Of a DNA stretch of 64,000 nucleotides, positions 47,599-56,617 are shown one piece after another. A program made the translations under genes and the position numbers. Every line of letters starts with the position of its first letter. Position 1 is the stretch's first letter. Origin of the DNA: Gammaproteobacteria bacterium (GTDB lineage: Bacteria > Pseudomonadota > Gammaproteobacteria > Eutrophobiales > Eutrophobiaceae); assembly GCA_028819495.1 (NCBI GenBank), contig JAPPLI010000054.1, positions 1 to 64,000 on the forward strand, read 5' to 3'. The notes below the pieces were generated by a model, which worked only from the letters and a program-made list of their open reading frames with translations, was not told the DNA's origin and ran no database searches.

Positions 47599-49184
47599 TC
47601 CTCTGCCTCAAGCATGCCGTCGCTATTCAGGCGGTACTGTTTCCCCGTCTTCGGGCAGACAAGGTCGTCTCCCAGCTTCTCGCCGTAATGCCCTACCCAG
47701 CCCACCTGTTGCGCAGGCGTTCCGGCCATCAGCGCAAACGGCTTTACGTCCGCGGTCACCACCGCGCCCGCGGCGATGAAACTGTACTGTCCGAGTTCGA
47801 TGCCGCACAGGATCGTGGCATTGGCGCCGATAGTCACCCCCCGCCTGACCCGGGTGTCCGCAAACTGGTCCTTCTTCTCAAGTTCGGCGCGGGGGTTGTT
47901 CACGTTGGTGAACACGCAGGACGGCCCGCAGAAAACGCCGTCCTCCAGTGTGATTCCCTTGTAGATACTCACGTTATTCTGGATTTTGCAGTGATTGCCG
48001 ATGCTGACGTCGGGCCCCACCATGACGTTCTGCCCCAGGATGCAATTCTCGCCTATGCTGGAATTGGCCAGGACATGGCTGAAATGCCAGATCCGGGTAC
48101 CCTTGCCGATCCGGCAATGACCGTCGACAACAGCCGTTTCATGGATAAAAGAGTCTGCCATTTTTTGCTCTCCCGGGTTCTCTTCATCCGCATCCTGGCG
48201 TGTATTCTGTTTCAGGATATCCTGTTCCGAAGCCTGCAGCACCTTCAGCACGCGTATTCCTTCGCTGCCGTCGGTGCGGCAGCTTGCCTTTCCGGCAATG
48301 CAGTCCAGGAAATGGGCCAGTTCCTGGCGTAACGGCTCTGCCGGTGTGACGGCAATCGCCTCGCCTTCGGCCTTGTCCGGTGTCGGCAGGCTGTTTTTCC
48401 AGACTATCCTGTGTTTGTACATCAGTAACTTCTGTTCCCATTGCAGGGTGTCATCGAACACTGCCATGCCGTCGTCGCCCACAACCACCAGTTTCTGCTC
48501 CTTGTAAGGATGCAGCCAGGAAACAAAAACATGGGCATTCTCTCCCCCGGGGAATGCCATGTGGGTTGTGGTCACGTCGGCGACCTGCGAGTGCAGGAAG
48601 AAACTGCCGACAGCCGAAACACTGTCCGGTTCATCCCCGACCAGCGACAGGATCATGGAGACATCATGGGGCGCAAAGCTCCATAGTATATTCTCCTCGC
48701 GCCGCACCTTGCCCAGGTTCAGACGATGGGAATAGATGTGGCGCAGGCGCCCCAGTTCCCCCTGTACAACCAGCTCTTTGAGCCGTATGAACGCGGGATG
48801 GTACTGCAGCAGGTGGCCCACCATCAGCACCTTTCCCTGCTGCTGTGCCATGGTATTCAACGCTTCGGCGGCATCGACGTCCAGGGCGACGGGCTTCTCG
48901 ACAAATACGTGTTTCCCGGCCGCCAGCGCCTGCCTGGCAAACGCTGAATGGGTGACGGCCGGCGTAGCGATGGCGACTGCATCGATACCCGGATCCCGGA
49001 GAACTTCCTCAAACGCAGGCGTGCCGACCCGGTACTGCCCGCTGAACTGCCGCGCCAGTTCCGGGTCGGAGTCACACACCACGGCCAGCGCGCCGAGATC
49101 GGAGAAATTGCGCACCAGGTTCCTGCCCCAGTAACCGCAGCCGATGACGGCCACGCGCGCCGGCGCCTGCCCGGTCGTACTCAT
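47595..49184 (-). CDS. Fused WbpB-type oxidoreductase and WbpD-type N-acetyltransferase
   Basis: A 529-residue two-domain protein. Residues ~1-330 form a Gfo/Idh/MocA dehydrogenase (VAVIGCGYWGRNLVRNFSDL, HVFVEKPVALDVDAAEAL, YSHRLNLGKVRREENILWSF), as in WbpB, which oxidises C3 of UDP-GlcNAcA. After a linker rich in D, E, N and Q, residues ~345-529 begin MADSFIHETAVVDGHCRIGK, exactly like the start of a WbpD acetyltransferase, and form a hexapeptide beta-helix (GENCILGQNVMVGPDVSIGN). In Pseudomonas these are separate genes. The fusion would channel two steps around the WbpE reaction. Confidence 0.87.
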   Translation of the reverse strand: MSTTGQAPARVAVIGCGYWGRNLVRNFSDLGALAVVCDSDPELARQFSGQYRVGTPAFEEVLRDPGIDAVAIATPAVTHSAFARQALAAGKHVFVEKPVALDVDAAEALNTMAQQQGKVLMVGHLLQYHPAFIRLKELVVQGELGRLRHIYSHRLNLGKVRREENILWSFAPHDVSMILSLVGDEPDSVSAVGSFFLHSQVADVTTTHMAFPGGENAHVFVSWLHPYKEQKLVVVGDDGMAVFDDTLQWEQKLLMYKHRIVWKNSLPTPDKAEGEAIAVTPAEPLRQELAHFLDCIAGKASCRTDGSEGIRVLKVLQASEQDILKQNTRQDADEENPGEQKMADSFIHETAVVDGHCRIGKGTRIWHFSHVLANSSIGENCILGQNVMVGPDVSIGNHCKIQNNVSIYKGITLEDGVFCGPSCVFTNVNNPRAELEKKDQFADTRVRRGVTIGANATILCGIELGQYSFIAAGAVVTADVKPFALMAGTPAQQVGWVGHYGEKLGDDLVCPKTGKQYRLNSDGMLEAED

Positions 49185-49234
49185 GAATTACCCGTCATCT
49201 GCGGAAGTATATCCCGGCCACAGGTGACATCGCG

Positions 49235-50539
49235 CTAGCGCCCCACGCAGTGATAATCGAACCCGGCCGCGCGCATGGCGTCCGGTTCATAGACATTGCG
49301 CAGATCCAGGAACACGTTGCCGCGCATGAGTTCCCTGACCCTGGCCAGGTCCATGCCGCGGTAGGCATTCCATTCCGTCAGCAACACCACCGCGTCCGCG
49401 CCGGTCAGGGCCGCGTAGACATCATCGAAATACACCACGGATTCGGGCAGCATGGCCCTGGCCTCGGACATGGCCTGGGGGTCGTGCGCGTGCACCCTGA
49501 CCCCGTTCTCGATCAGCTTGGGCAGGATGGACAGTGCCGACGCGTCCCGCATATCGTCCGTTTCCGGTTTGAAGGCAAGTCCCAGCACCGCAAGGTTCAT
49601 GCCGCTTTCGCTGCCCCCCAGGGCGCCGCGTATCTTGTTGATCATGCGCGCCTTCTGCGCCTCGTTCACCTCCATCACCGCCTCTACGATGCGGCTGGTC
49701 ACGTTGTTTTCCTGCGCGATGCGCACCAGCGCCCGGGTATCCTTGGGGAGACAGGGACCGCCGTAACCGGGTCCCGGGTGCAGGAACTTGCTGCCGATGC
49801 GCCCGTCCAGCCCGATCCCCCGGGCAACGGCGTGGACGTCGGCGTTCACGGCTTCGCACAGGGCCGACATCTCGTTGATGAAACTGATCTTGGTGGCCAG
49901 GAACGCGTTGGCCGCGTATTTGATCAGCTCGGCGCTTTCAAGATCGGTCACCACCATGGGCGTCTCAATGAGGTTGAGGGGCTGGTACAACACGCGCAGC
50001 GCCTGCTCCGCCCGCTCCGTCTCGACGCCGATGACGACCCGGTCCGGCCGCATGAAGTCCGACAGCGCCGCGCCTTCACGCAGAAACTCGGGGTTGGAAG
50101 CGACCTCGAAATCGGCCTCGGGATTTTCCTCCATGACGATGCGCTTGACGTTGCGCGCGGTGCCCACCGGCACCGTGGATTTGTCCACTATCACGGTGTA
50201 GCCCCGCAACCAGGGCGCGAGTTCCCGCACTGCCTGGTATACGTATTTCAGGTCGGCATGGCCGTCCCCGCGCCGGGACGGCGTGCCGACCGCGATAACC
50301 ACCAGGTCGCACTCCCCAATGGTCTCGTCATAACCGTCCTGGAACGCGATCCTGCCCTGTTCCAGGTTCTTGCGTATGAGGTCCGCCAGTCCCGGCTCAT
50401 AGATAGGCACAACCCCGTCACTGAGCTTGCGAATCTGGTCGCTGTCATTGTCAATACAGGTAACGTTGGCGCCGAATTCAGCAAAGCAGGCGCCGGAAAC
50501 CAGCCCCACGTAACCGGCGCCGACCATGGCGACGTTCAT
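49235..50539 (-). CDS. ugd: UDP-glucose 6-dehydrogenase
   Basis: A 434-residue nucleotide-sugar dehydrogenase. MNVAMVGAGYVGLVSGACFA is the NAD-binding start. VDKSTVPVGTARNVK and SNPEFLREGAA follow, and the catalytic cysteine is in GPGYGGPCLPKDTRALV. It would convert UDP-glucose (made by galU) to UDP-glucuronate for the glycan. Its start lies 19 bases after the WbpA-like gene, so the two are one operon. Confidence 0.92.
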   Translation of the reverse strand: MNVAMVGAGYVGLVSGACFAEFGANVTCIDNDSDQIRKLSDGVVPIYEPGLADLIRKNLEQGRIAFQDGYDETIGECDLVVIAVGTPSRRGDGHADLKYVYQAVRELAPWLRGYTVIVDKSTVPVGTARNVKRIVMEENPEADFEVASNPEFLREGAALSDFMRPDRVVIGVETERAEQALRVLYQPLNLIETPMVVTDLESAELIKYAANAFLATKISFINEMSALCEAVNADVHAVARGIGLDGRIGSKFLHPGPGYGGPCLPKDTRALVRIAQENNVTSRIVEAVMEVNEAQKARMINKIRGALGGSESGMNLAVLGLAFKPETDDMRDASALSILPKLIENGVRVHAHDPQAMSEARAMLPESVVYFDDVYAALTGADAVVLLTEWNAYRGMDLARVRELMRGNVFLDLRNVYEPDAMRAAGFDYHCVGR

Positions 50540-50558
50540 GGTCTATCACCTGTTACCG

Positions 50559-51845
50559 TCACAGCCTTATCACCCGGATGCCGGCCGGCGCTGTGTCCCG
50601 GCCCAGCCTGCCCCTGACGTCATAGACGATCCCGCTTTGTCCCTTGAGCAGGCTGCGGATCCAGTCCCAGCCCTTGTCCAGGTAAACGGCATGGGGGACG
50701 GCGAGGACCACGGCATCAGCCGGCTGCAGCGATTGCAGGTCAACCAGTTCAAGCTGGTATTCATCCCGGACCCTGTCCGGGTCAGCATGCGCGTCATTGA
50801 CCTGTACCGGCGCGTTATACTGTTTCAGTTCATTAATGATATCTATGACCCGGGTATTGCGGGTATCGCCCACGTCTTCCTTGAACGTCAGTCCCAGCAC
50901 GGTTACCAGGCTGCTTTCGGGCGAAGACCCGGCCTGCAGCAGCGCTTTCACGACTTGCGCGGCAATAAAGTTGCCCAGGCCGTCATTGATGTTGCGCGCG
51001 GTCAGGATCAGGTCGGGGATATAGCCGCTCCTGGCCGCCCGGTAGGCCATGTAATACGGGTCGATGCCGATGCAGTGGCCGCCTACCAGGCCGGGCGAGA
51101 AACGCAGGAAATTCCACTTGGTGGCGGCTGCGTCCAGCACGTCATTGGTGTCGATGTCCAGCTTGTCGAATATCAGCGCCAACTGGTTCATCAGCGCGAT
51201 ATTGACATCCCGCTGGATGTTTTCCACGACTTTGGTCGCCTCCGCGACCTTGATGGAGGACGCCTCGTAAACGCCTGCCGTGATCACGCTTTCGTAGACC
51301 TGCGTGATGACCTCAAGCGCCGCGCGATCCTGTGCCGACACGATTTTCACGATACTGGTGAATGTATGCTCCCTGTCGCCCGGGTTGATGCGTTCCGGAG
51401 AATATCCCAGGTGGAAGTCCTGTCCGCATACCAGGCCTGATTCCCGTTCCAGTATCGGCGCGCAGATCTCTTCGGTAGCGCCCGGATAAACGGTGGATTC
51501 ATAGACGACGATGTCGCCCTTGCCGAGCACGCGCCCCAGGGTTGCGGAAGCGGCGGTCAACGGCCCCATGTCCGGGTTTTTCGCATCATTGATCGGAGTC
51601 GGCACAGCGACGATGTGAAAGTCGGCCTGTTCCAGTTGCCTGCTGTCCGTGGTGAAGGCTATATGGGCCGCCGCCAGTTCGTCCGGGGCAACCTCCCCGG
51701 TGCTGTCCTGCCCTTCTCCCAGTTCCGCGATGCGCCGCTCATCGATATCGTACCCGATCACCTCGCCCAGGCGGCCGAACGCAACGGCCACGGGCAGGCC
51801 GACGTAGCCCATACCAATGACGGAGATTTTCCTGTTCCTGTTCAT
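50559..51845 (-). CDS. WbpA/TviB-like UDP-GlcNAc 6-dehydrogenase
   Basis: A ~428-residue dehydrogenase starting MNRNRKISVIGMGYVGLPVA. VYESTVYPGATEEICAPILE, GYSPERINPGDREHTF and the catalytic cysteine in FSPGLVGGHCIGIDPYYMAY distinguish this WbpA/TviB branch (UDP-N-acetyl sugars) from the Ugd branch next door. It supplies UDP-GlcNAcA to the WbpB/E/D steps encoded downstream. ATG 51845 starts the family domain; in-frame ATGs further upstream lack a ribosome binding site. It is the first gene of the operon running to 46471. Confidence 0.9.
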   Translation of the reverse strand: MNRNRKISVIGMGYVGLPVAVAFGRLGEVIGYDIDERRIAELGEGQDSTGEVAPDELAAAHIAFTTDSRQLEQADFHIVAVPTPINDAKNPDMGPLTAASATLGRVLGKGDIVVYESTVYPGATEEICAPILERESGLVCGQDFHLGYSPERINPGDREHTFTSIVKIVSAQDRAALEVITQVYESVITAGVYEASSIKVAEATKVVENIQRDVNIALMNQLALIFDKLDIDTNDVLDAAATKWNFLRFSPGLVGGHCIGIDPYYMAYRAARSGYIPDLILTARNINDGLGNFIAAQVVKALLQAGSSPESSLVTVLGLTFKEDVGDTRNTRVIDIINELKQYNAPVQVNDAHADPDRVRDEYQLELVDLQSLQPADAVVLAVPHAVYLDKGWDWIRSLLKGQSGIVYDVRGRLGRDTAPAGIRVIRL

Positions 51846-51991
51846 GAGGTGGAGGGACATATTACAGGAAAACGGGAACCCTGTAGAAATCCGGCCTGCT
51901 CCCTGCCGATCAAACAATGCTAATATGGATTCACAGGTTGACAAGTTACCTGGTCATTTTCCAGCAGAATATACTCATATGAAGGATATAC

Positions 51992-54169
51992 GTGGCAATT
52001 ATCAGAGAAGATAACGGGGATGCGCGTCCGGACGCCGGGACGCAATATACGATATCTATCGGAGACGTTTTCCAGGGCACCATGGAGACCTTCGGTGAAG
52101 ACTGGATACGGGTCGAACTGACTGCGGGGATGGTATACCGTATCCCTCGCAGTACAGTAGCGGCAGACATTGGGGTCGTTGATCTGGAAGGGAACTACAT
52201 CACATATAAATACGGCGGCACCACCGGCTCCTTTGTGGCCAAGGTCAGCGGAACTCATTATATCAGACCATACGGGCAACTGACCGCACCAATCGATTAC
52301 GAAATTACCATCGTCGAGAATACCATACCGATAGCTACCTATGATGAACTCGCAGATCAACTGACTAACGGTTTCTGGGACTGGTTCGGCGGGGGTCCCC
52401 GCGCTTTCGATATCAAGGCGGGTGGCGTGTTGACTGCCGATATCACTGCCCTGAACGAAGACGGACAACAACTTGCCCGGTGGGCGCTTGAAGCCTGGAC
52501 CAATGTAACCGGTATTGAATTCCGGTTGGTTGACGATGATGAAGCTGACATCACGTTCACTGATAATGAAGAGGGAGGGTTCAACCGCTCCACGGTGGTT
52601 GATGGGGTGATCATTTCCTCACACGTTAATGTTTCAGCAGACTGGCTGGTCAAGCATGGTGCGACCATAGACAGCCACCCAATGTGGGCCTATCTTCATG
52701 AGATTGGTCATGCCCTCGGCCTTGGTCATTCGAACAATATCAATGAACCTTATTCCTATTCGGAAGATAGATTGTTCCTCAACGAGAACAGGCAGACAAC
52801 AGTAATGTCTTACTATTCCCAGGATCGTGATACTTCCTTCTTCTATGCCACCAGCGCTTATCCTGTCACACCTATGATCGTGGATATTATCGCGATCCAG
52901 AATCTTTATGGTGCCCCGACTGATATTCGTACCGGTGACACCGTTTATGGTTACCAATCCAACGTGGATGACTACCTGGGTGAATTCTTCGAAAGTTGGA
53001 GTATTGGTGGACAGGACTCTTTCATGTTTCAGGTCGCCCTTACACTTTATGACAACGGCGGCAATGACAGACTGGACCTGAGAACTGACGTTTACGACCA
53101 GCGGGTCGACCTGCGCCCGGAAGGGATCTCGGATGTCTACGGCCTGGTCGGTAACTTGGTCATCGCCCGCGATACGCTGATCGAGAACTTCATCGCCGGT
53201 TCCGGGAATGATGAGATCATCGGCAATGCAGAAGCAAACCGGCTGGTTGCAGGTGAGGGAGATGACTGGCTGCTGGGTAATGCCGGGAGCGATGTGCTCG
53301 ACGGGGGCGCAGGCGCGGACACGGCATCCTACCAGGGGTCGGATGCGGGCGTCACAGTGAAGCTCAGGGACGGGACCGGGGCGGGGGGACACGCCGAAGG
53401 TGACGTACTCAGTGGGATTGAACACCTGATAGGTTCCGATTATGCGGATGTATTCGGCGGCGACAGCCATGCCAACCGGTTATCCGGCATGGACGGTGAT
53501 GACGGGCTCTGGGGCAGCAATGGTGACGATGTTCTGGAAGGCGGCGCCGGCTCAGACCGCTTGCATGGCGGCATCGGTAGTGATACTGCAACTTACCAAT
53601 CCTCCGATGCCGGAGTGGTGGTGCGCCTGCACAGCAGGGAGGCGCGGGGCGGCCATGCTGAAGGCGATACGTTTATCGGCATGGTCACGGTAGATGGCAC
53701 GGAAGTCCCGGATATTGAGCACCTGGTTGGCTCCTCTTATGCCGATACCCTGGCCGGTGACCTCCGGGACAACACGCTCAGGGGCCGCGCCGGCGATGAT
53801 ACGTTGTACGGCGGGCCGGGGGGCGGTGACGATGACATGTACGGTGAGAACGGCAATGACCGGATCTTCGGGGGCAAGGGGGATGATACTCTTGTTGGCG
53901 GCGCCGGTGATGATACGCTGAGCGGTGGACCTGATGACGATACCTTTGTGTTTGCCCCCGGTGATGGGGATGACACCATTGCGGATTTTGGAAACGGAGA
54001 TGACACGATCGACGTCAGCGCATTTGCGGATATTACTTCTTTCAATGACTTGTCTATGGAGCAGCAAGGGGACAATGTATTCATAGATTTGTCCGGGCAG
54101 GGCGGCGGAACAATCGTGGTGTCGGACTTCGACATCGCCGACCTGGACGCCTCGGATTTCATCTTCTGA
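51992..54169 (+). CDS. Serralysin-type (M10B) secreted zinc metalloprotease with RTX tail
   Basis: A 725-residue protein with no signal peptide. Residues ~15-110 look like a PPC-type beta-domain (GDVFQGTMETFGEDWIRVEL). The catalytic domain has WAYLHEIGHALGLGHSNNI (zinc ligands H236, H240, H246) and the Met-turn in TVMSYYSQ near residue 273. RTX nonapeptides follow, including GEGDDWLLGNAGSDVLDGG. The C-terminus ends DLDASDFIF, the acidic-hydrophobic signal for type I secretion. The start is GTG 51992 with AAGGA just upstream. A TolC channel is encoded at 13976, but no transporter is in the window. Confidence 0.93.
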   Translation: MAIIREDNGDARPDAGTQYTISIGDVFQGTMETFGEDWIRVELTAGMVYRIPRSTVAADIGVVDLEGNYITYKYGGTTGSFVAKVSGTHYIRPYGQLTAPIDYEITIVENTIPIATYDELADQLTNGFWDWFGGGPRAFDIKAGGVLTADITALNEDGQQLARWALEAWTNVTGIEFRLVDDDEADITFTDNEEGGFNRSTVVDGVIISSHVNVSADWLVKHGATIDSHPMWAYLHEIGHALGLGHSNNINEPYSYSEDRLFLNENRQTTVMSYYSQDRDTSFFYATSAYPVTPMIVDIIAIQNLYGAPTDIRTGDTVYGYQSNVDDYLGEFFESWSIGGQDSFMFQVALTLYDNGGNDRLDLRTDVYDQRVDLRPEGISDVYGLVGNLVIARDTLIENFIAGSGNDEIIGNAEANRLVAGEGDDWLLGNAGSDVLDGGAGADTASYQGSDAGVTVKLRDGTGAGGHAEGDVLSGIEHLIGSDYADVFGGDSHANRLSGMDGDDGLWGSNGDDVLEGGAGSDRLHGGIGSDTATYQSSDAGVVVRLHSREARGGHAEGDTFIGMVTVDGTEVPDIEHLVGSSYADTLAGDLRDNTLRGRAGDDTLYGGPGGGDDDMYGENGNDRIFGGKGDDTLVGGAGDDTLSGGPDDDTFVFAPGDGDDTIADFGNGDDTIDVSAFADITSFNDLSMEQQGDNVFIDLSGQGGGTIVVSDFDIADLDASDFIF

Positions 54170-54182
54170 CCCACCGGCTGCC

Positions 54183-54719
54183 ATGCATTACAGGAGTCTG
54201 CTGGCGCTTCTTATAACCGCTGCAAGCGCATCCGCCGCCTGGGCGGACAAGACACCGCTGTTACTCACCTGTAACGGTGTGCCGGATACCGACCCGGCCG
54301 TTGTGGTTTCGCTATGCGACGCCCTGGCGGCTGAACTGGACAAGCGTAAACCGGACCGCGTGATCAGGAGCGGCGCGACGCCGGACTCTCTCCCCGGGAA
54401 GGCCTGGGACGTGGTCCTGGAAGTCACCCGCACCGAAGACTACCACTGGGAAGCGCGGCTGGAATGGACGAAGACCCGGCGCAAAACAAATCGGCAGGAC
54501 AGCCGATTTGCACGGCGACAGCCGCCCGTAGGGTTGCATCCAGGGAAGGATGCAATGAATGACGCTGAACGGACCACCGGACCGGACGTGGAGATCTTCG
54601 GCATGGACGCGCCGCTGGGCCGGGGGGCTTACTCACATTTCATCCGCAGTCTGTTGAAAGTGAGCAAGCCGGAATTTATGGCGTCCCCTAGGGGAGTCGA
54701 ACCCCTGTTGCCGCCGTGA
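54183..54719 (+). CDS. Small periplasmic protein, 3' end running into tRNA-Glu
   Basis: The frame starts 13 bases after the protease and opens with a signal peptide (MHYRSLLALLITAASASAAW, cleavage after AWA). Then follow TPLLLTCNGVPDTDPAVVV and AWDVVLEVTRTEDYHWEARL. From about residue 102 the frame crosses two palindromes (54487-54510 and 54534-54555), and the last 13 codons (MASPRGVEPLLPP) are antisense to tRNA-Glu. The natural end is therefore uncertain; the gene looks altered by a repeat insertion. Position after a serralysin recalls protease inhibitors such as AprI, but I see no sequence similarity to them. Confidence 0.5.
   Translation: MHYRSLLALLITAASASAAWADKTPLLLTCNGVPDTDPAVVVSLCDALAAELDKRKPDRVIRSGATPDSLPGKAWDVVLEVTRTEDYHWEARLEWTKTRRKTNRQDSRFARRQPPVGLHPGKDAMNDAERTTGPDVEIFGMDAPLGRGAYSHFIRSLLKVSKPEFMASPRGVEPLLPP
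54487..54555. repeat. Two palindromes inserted in the periplasmic-protein gene
   Basis: CAAATCGGC-AGGACA-GCCGATTTG (54487-54510) and TTGCATCC-AGGGAA-GGATGCAA (54534-54555), both perfect with six-base loops and 23 bases apart. This is the layout of a paired REP element. The insertion leaves the reading frame open. Confidence 0.65.
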
Positions 54720-54754
54720 AAGGGCGGTGTCCTAGGCCTCTAGACGAAGGGGAC
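54679..54754 (-). tRNA. tRNA-Glu (TTC)
   Basis: Acceptor GTCCCCT / AGGGGAC, discriminator G and an encoded CCA. Anticodon stem CCGCC / GGCGG with loop CTTTCAC gives anticodon TTC. The 3' end overlaps, on the opposite strand, the reading frame of the periplasmic-protein gene. Confidence 0.96.
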
Positions 54755-54765
54755 AGGTAAGAACC

Positions 54766-54841
<76 letters not shown>

Positions 54842-54859
54842 TTTACGACCCGGGTTGTG

Positions 54860-55054
54860 TCACTGCGTCCTGCCGGTAACCGACACCTGGAATAAATCCT
54901 TCAGTACGTCGATTGACCCCTCAAGCCTTGCCATGCGTTCGCGAAGATCCGCGATATGATTGTCGATCTTCGACAGTCTGGGTACGATAAGACCGGTCAT
55001 GGCAATGCCCGTTCCCACAATGGTGAACACGATGGTAATGAGTTCGTAGTTCAT
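54860..55054 (-). CDS. Tiny membrane-anchored coiled-coil protein
   Basis: A 64-residue protein. MNYELITIVFTIVGTGIAMT continues to GLIVP as one membrane helix. A charged coil follows (KIDNHIADLRERMARLEGSI), then DVLKDLF. AGGAGG stands seven bases before the ATG, a strong initiation site. It lies just upstream of the tRNA pair, on the same strand. Function is unknown. Confidence 0.75.
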   Translation of the reverse strand: MNYELITIVFTIVGTGIAMTGLIVPRLSKIDNHIADLRERMARLEGSIDVLKDLFQVSVTGRTQ

Positions 55055-55185
55055 GTTGCCACCTCCTGTATGCGCTGTGATGTAAAACCGGGTGTATCAA
55101 GAACAACAACCGCCATTCTACACTGTGAAGTCATGTTGTCAAGCCGGCTTTTGTCCGGCTGGTACCACCTCAGGGATACCCCGTA

Positions 55186-56610
55186 TCACTCTTGTGAATC
55201 AATCCTGCGTTCGATAAGTTCCAGGGCCCGCCCGAGGCGGGACAGGGTCATGTCCCGGCCCAGCAACTCCAGCGTGACGTCGATGGAGGGCGACACCGCG
55301 CCACCCGTTACCGCCACCCGCAGGGGCTGGGCGATTTTCCCGAATTTCATGGCCTGCTGTTCCGCGACCGCATCTATGGCGGCATGAAGCGCTTCCCTTT
55401 CCCAGGCATCCAGCCCGGCCAGGGCATCCCTGACCCGTCGTAGCGGTTCAAGCGCCACGGGGCGCAGGTGCTTTTTCGCCGCGGTCTCATCGTATTCCGC
55501 AAACTCCTCGTAGAAAAAACGGCTCTGTTCAGCCATCTCCGCGATGGTCTTCACCCGCTCCTTCTGTATCCCGGCCACTTCCTTGAGATCGGGCGGGCCG
55601 GATACGTCAACACCAAGCTCAACCAGTTTTCTTTTAAGCAGGCAGGCAACATCTTCCGCCTTGCTTTCCCTCAGGTAGTGCTGGTTTAGCCATGCCAGTT
55701 TGTCCGGGTTCAGCGCGGCCGCGGCCTTGTTCACCCAGCCTATGTCAAATAATTTAATCATTTCGTCACGGCTGAATATCTCCTGGTCGCCGTGGGACCA
55801 GCCCAACCGCACCAGGTAATTCAGCAGGGCATCCGGCAGGTAGCCTTGCTCTTGGTATTCCAGCACGCTCGCGGCGCCGTGGCGCTTGGAGAGTTTCCTG
55901 CCCTCCGGGTCCAGGATCAGGGGGATATGGGCATACGTCGGCGCGGCAACGCCCAGGGCATCGAAAATGTTGATCTGCCTGGGCGTGTTGTTGAGATGGT
56001 CGTCCCCCCGTACTACATGGGTAATGCCCATGTCGGCATCGTCCACCACCACGGTCAGGTTGTAGGTGGGCGTACCGTCGGAACGGGCAATGATCAAATC
56101 GTCCAGTTCGCGGTTGCTGATCACCACCCGGCCTTGGATGAGGTCGTCGATGACCACGTCGCCGTCCAGGGGGTTTTTGAAGCGCACCACCGGCGTATCA
56201 CCCGCCGCAGGCAGCCTGCCGAGGTCCCGCCATTTCCCGTTATACCTGGGTTTTTCACCCCTGCTCATGGCCTCCGCGCGCATCGCTTCCAGTTCTTCCC
56301 TGGTGCAGTAACAATAATAGGCCCGGTCCCGTTCCAGCAGCCGTTGTATCGCTGCTTTGTACATTTCAGTGCGATGCGACTGGTAGATGATGTCCCGGTC
56401 ATGGTCCAGTCCCAGCCATTCCATGCCTTTCAGGATCACGTCAAGAGCCGCATCCGTGGATCTCTCGCGGTCGGTGTCCTCTATTCTCAGCAGGAACTCG
56501 CCACCGTAGCGCCGGGCGTAGAGCCAGGAAAACAGGGCAGTGCGGATGCCGCCGATGTGCAGGTCCCCGGTGGGACTGGGCGCGAAGCGGGTGATTACCT
56601 TGTCTGTCAT
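55186..56610 (-). CDS. gltX: Glutamate-tRNA ligase
   Basis: A 474-residue class I synthetase. The HIGH motif appears as PSPTGDLHIGGIRTALFSWL and the KMSKS-like motif as PEGRKLSKRHGAASVLEYQE. The CYC region in RAYYCYCTREELEAMRAEAM is the zinc-binding-like element, and VVDDADMGITHVVRGDDHLN is conserved. It charges tRNA-Glu, whose gene lies about 430 bases downstream. Full length for the bacterial type. Confidence 0.96.
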   Translation of the reverse strand: MTDKVITRFAPSPTGDLHIGGIRTALFSWLYARRYGGEFLLRIEDTDRERSTDAALDVILKGMEWLGLDHDRDIIYQSHRTEMYKAAIQRLLERDRAYYCYCTREELEAMRAEAMSRGEKPRYNGKWRDLGRLPAAGDTPVVRFKNPLDGDVVIDDLIQGRVVISNRELDDLIIARSDGTPTYNLTVVVDDADMGITHVVRGDDHLNNTPRQINIFDALGVAAPTYAHIPLILDPEGRKLSKRHGAASVLEYQEQGYLPDALLNYLVRLGWSHGDQEIFSRDEMIKLFDIGWVNKAAAALNPDKLAWLNQHYLRESKAEDVACLLKRKLVELGVDVSGPPDLKEVAGIQKERVKTIAEMAEQSRFFYEEFAEYDETAAKKHLRPVALEPLRRVRDALAGLDAWEREALHAAIDAVAEQQAMKFGKIAQPLRVAVTGGAVSPSIDVTLELLGRDMTLSRLGRALELIERRIDSQE

Positions 56611-56617
56611 GGCCGGG

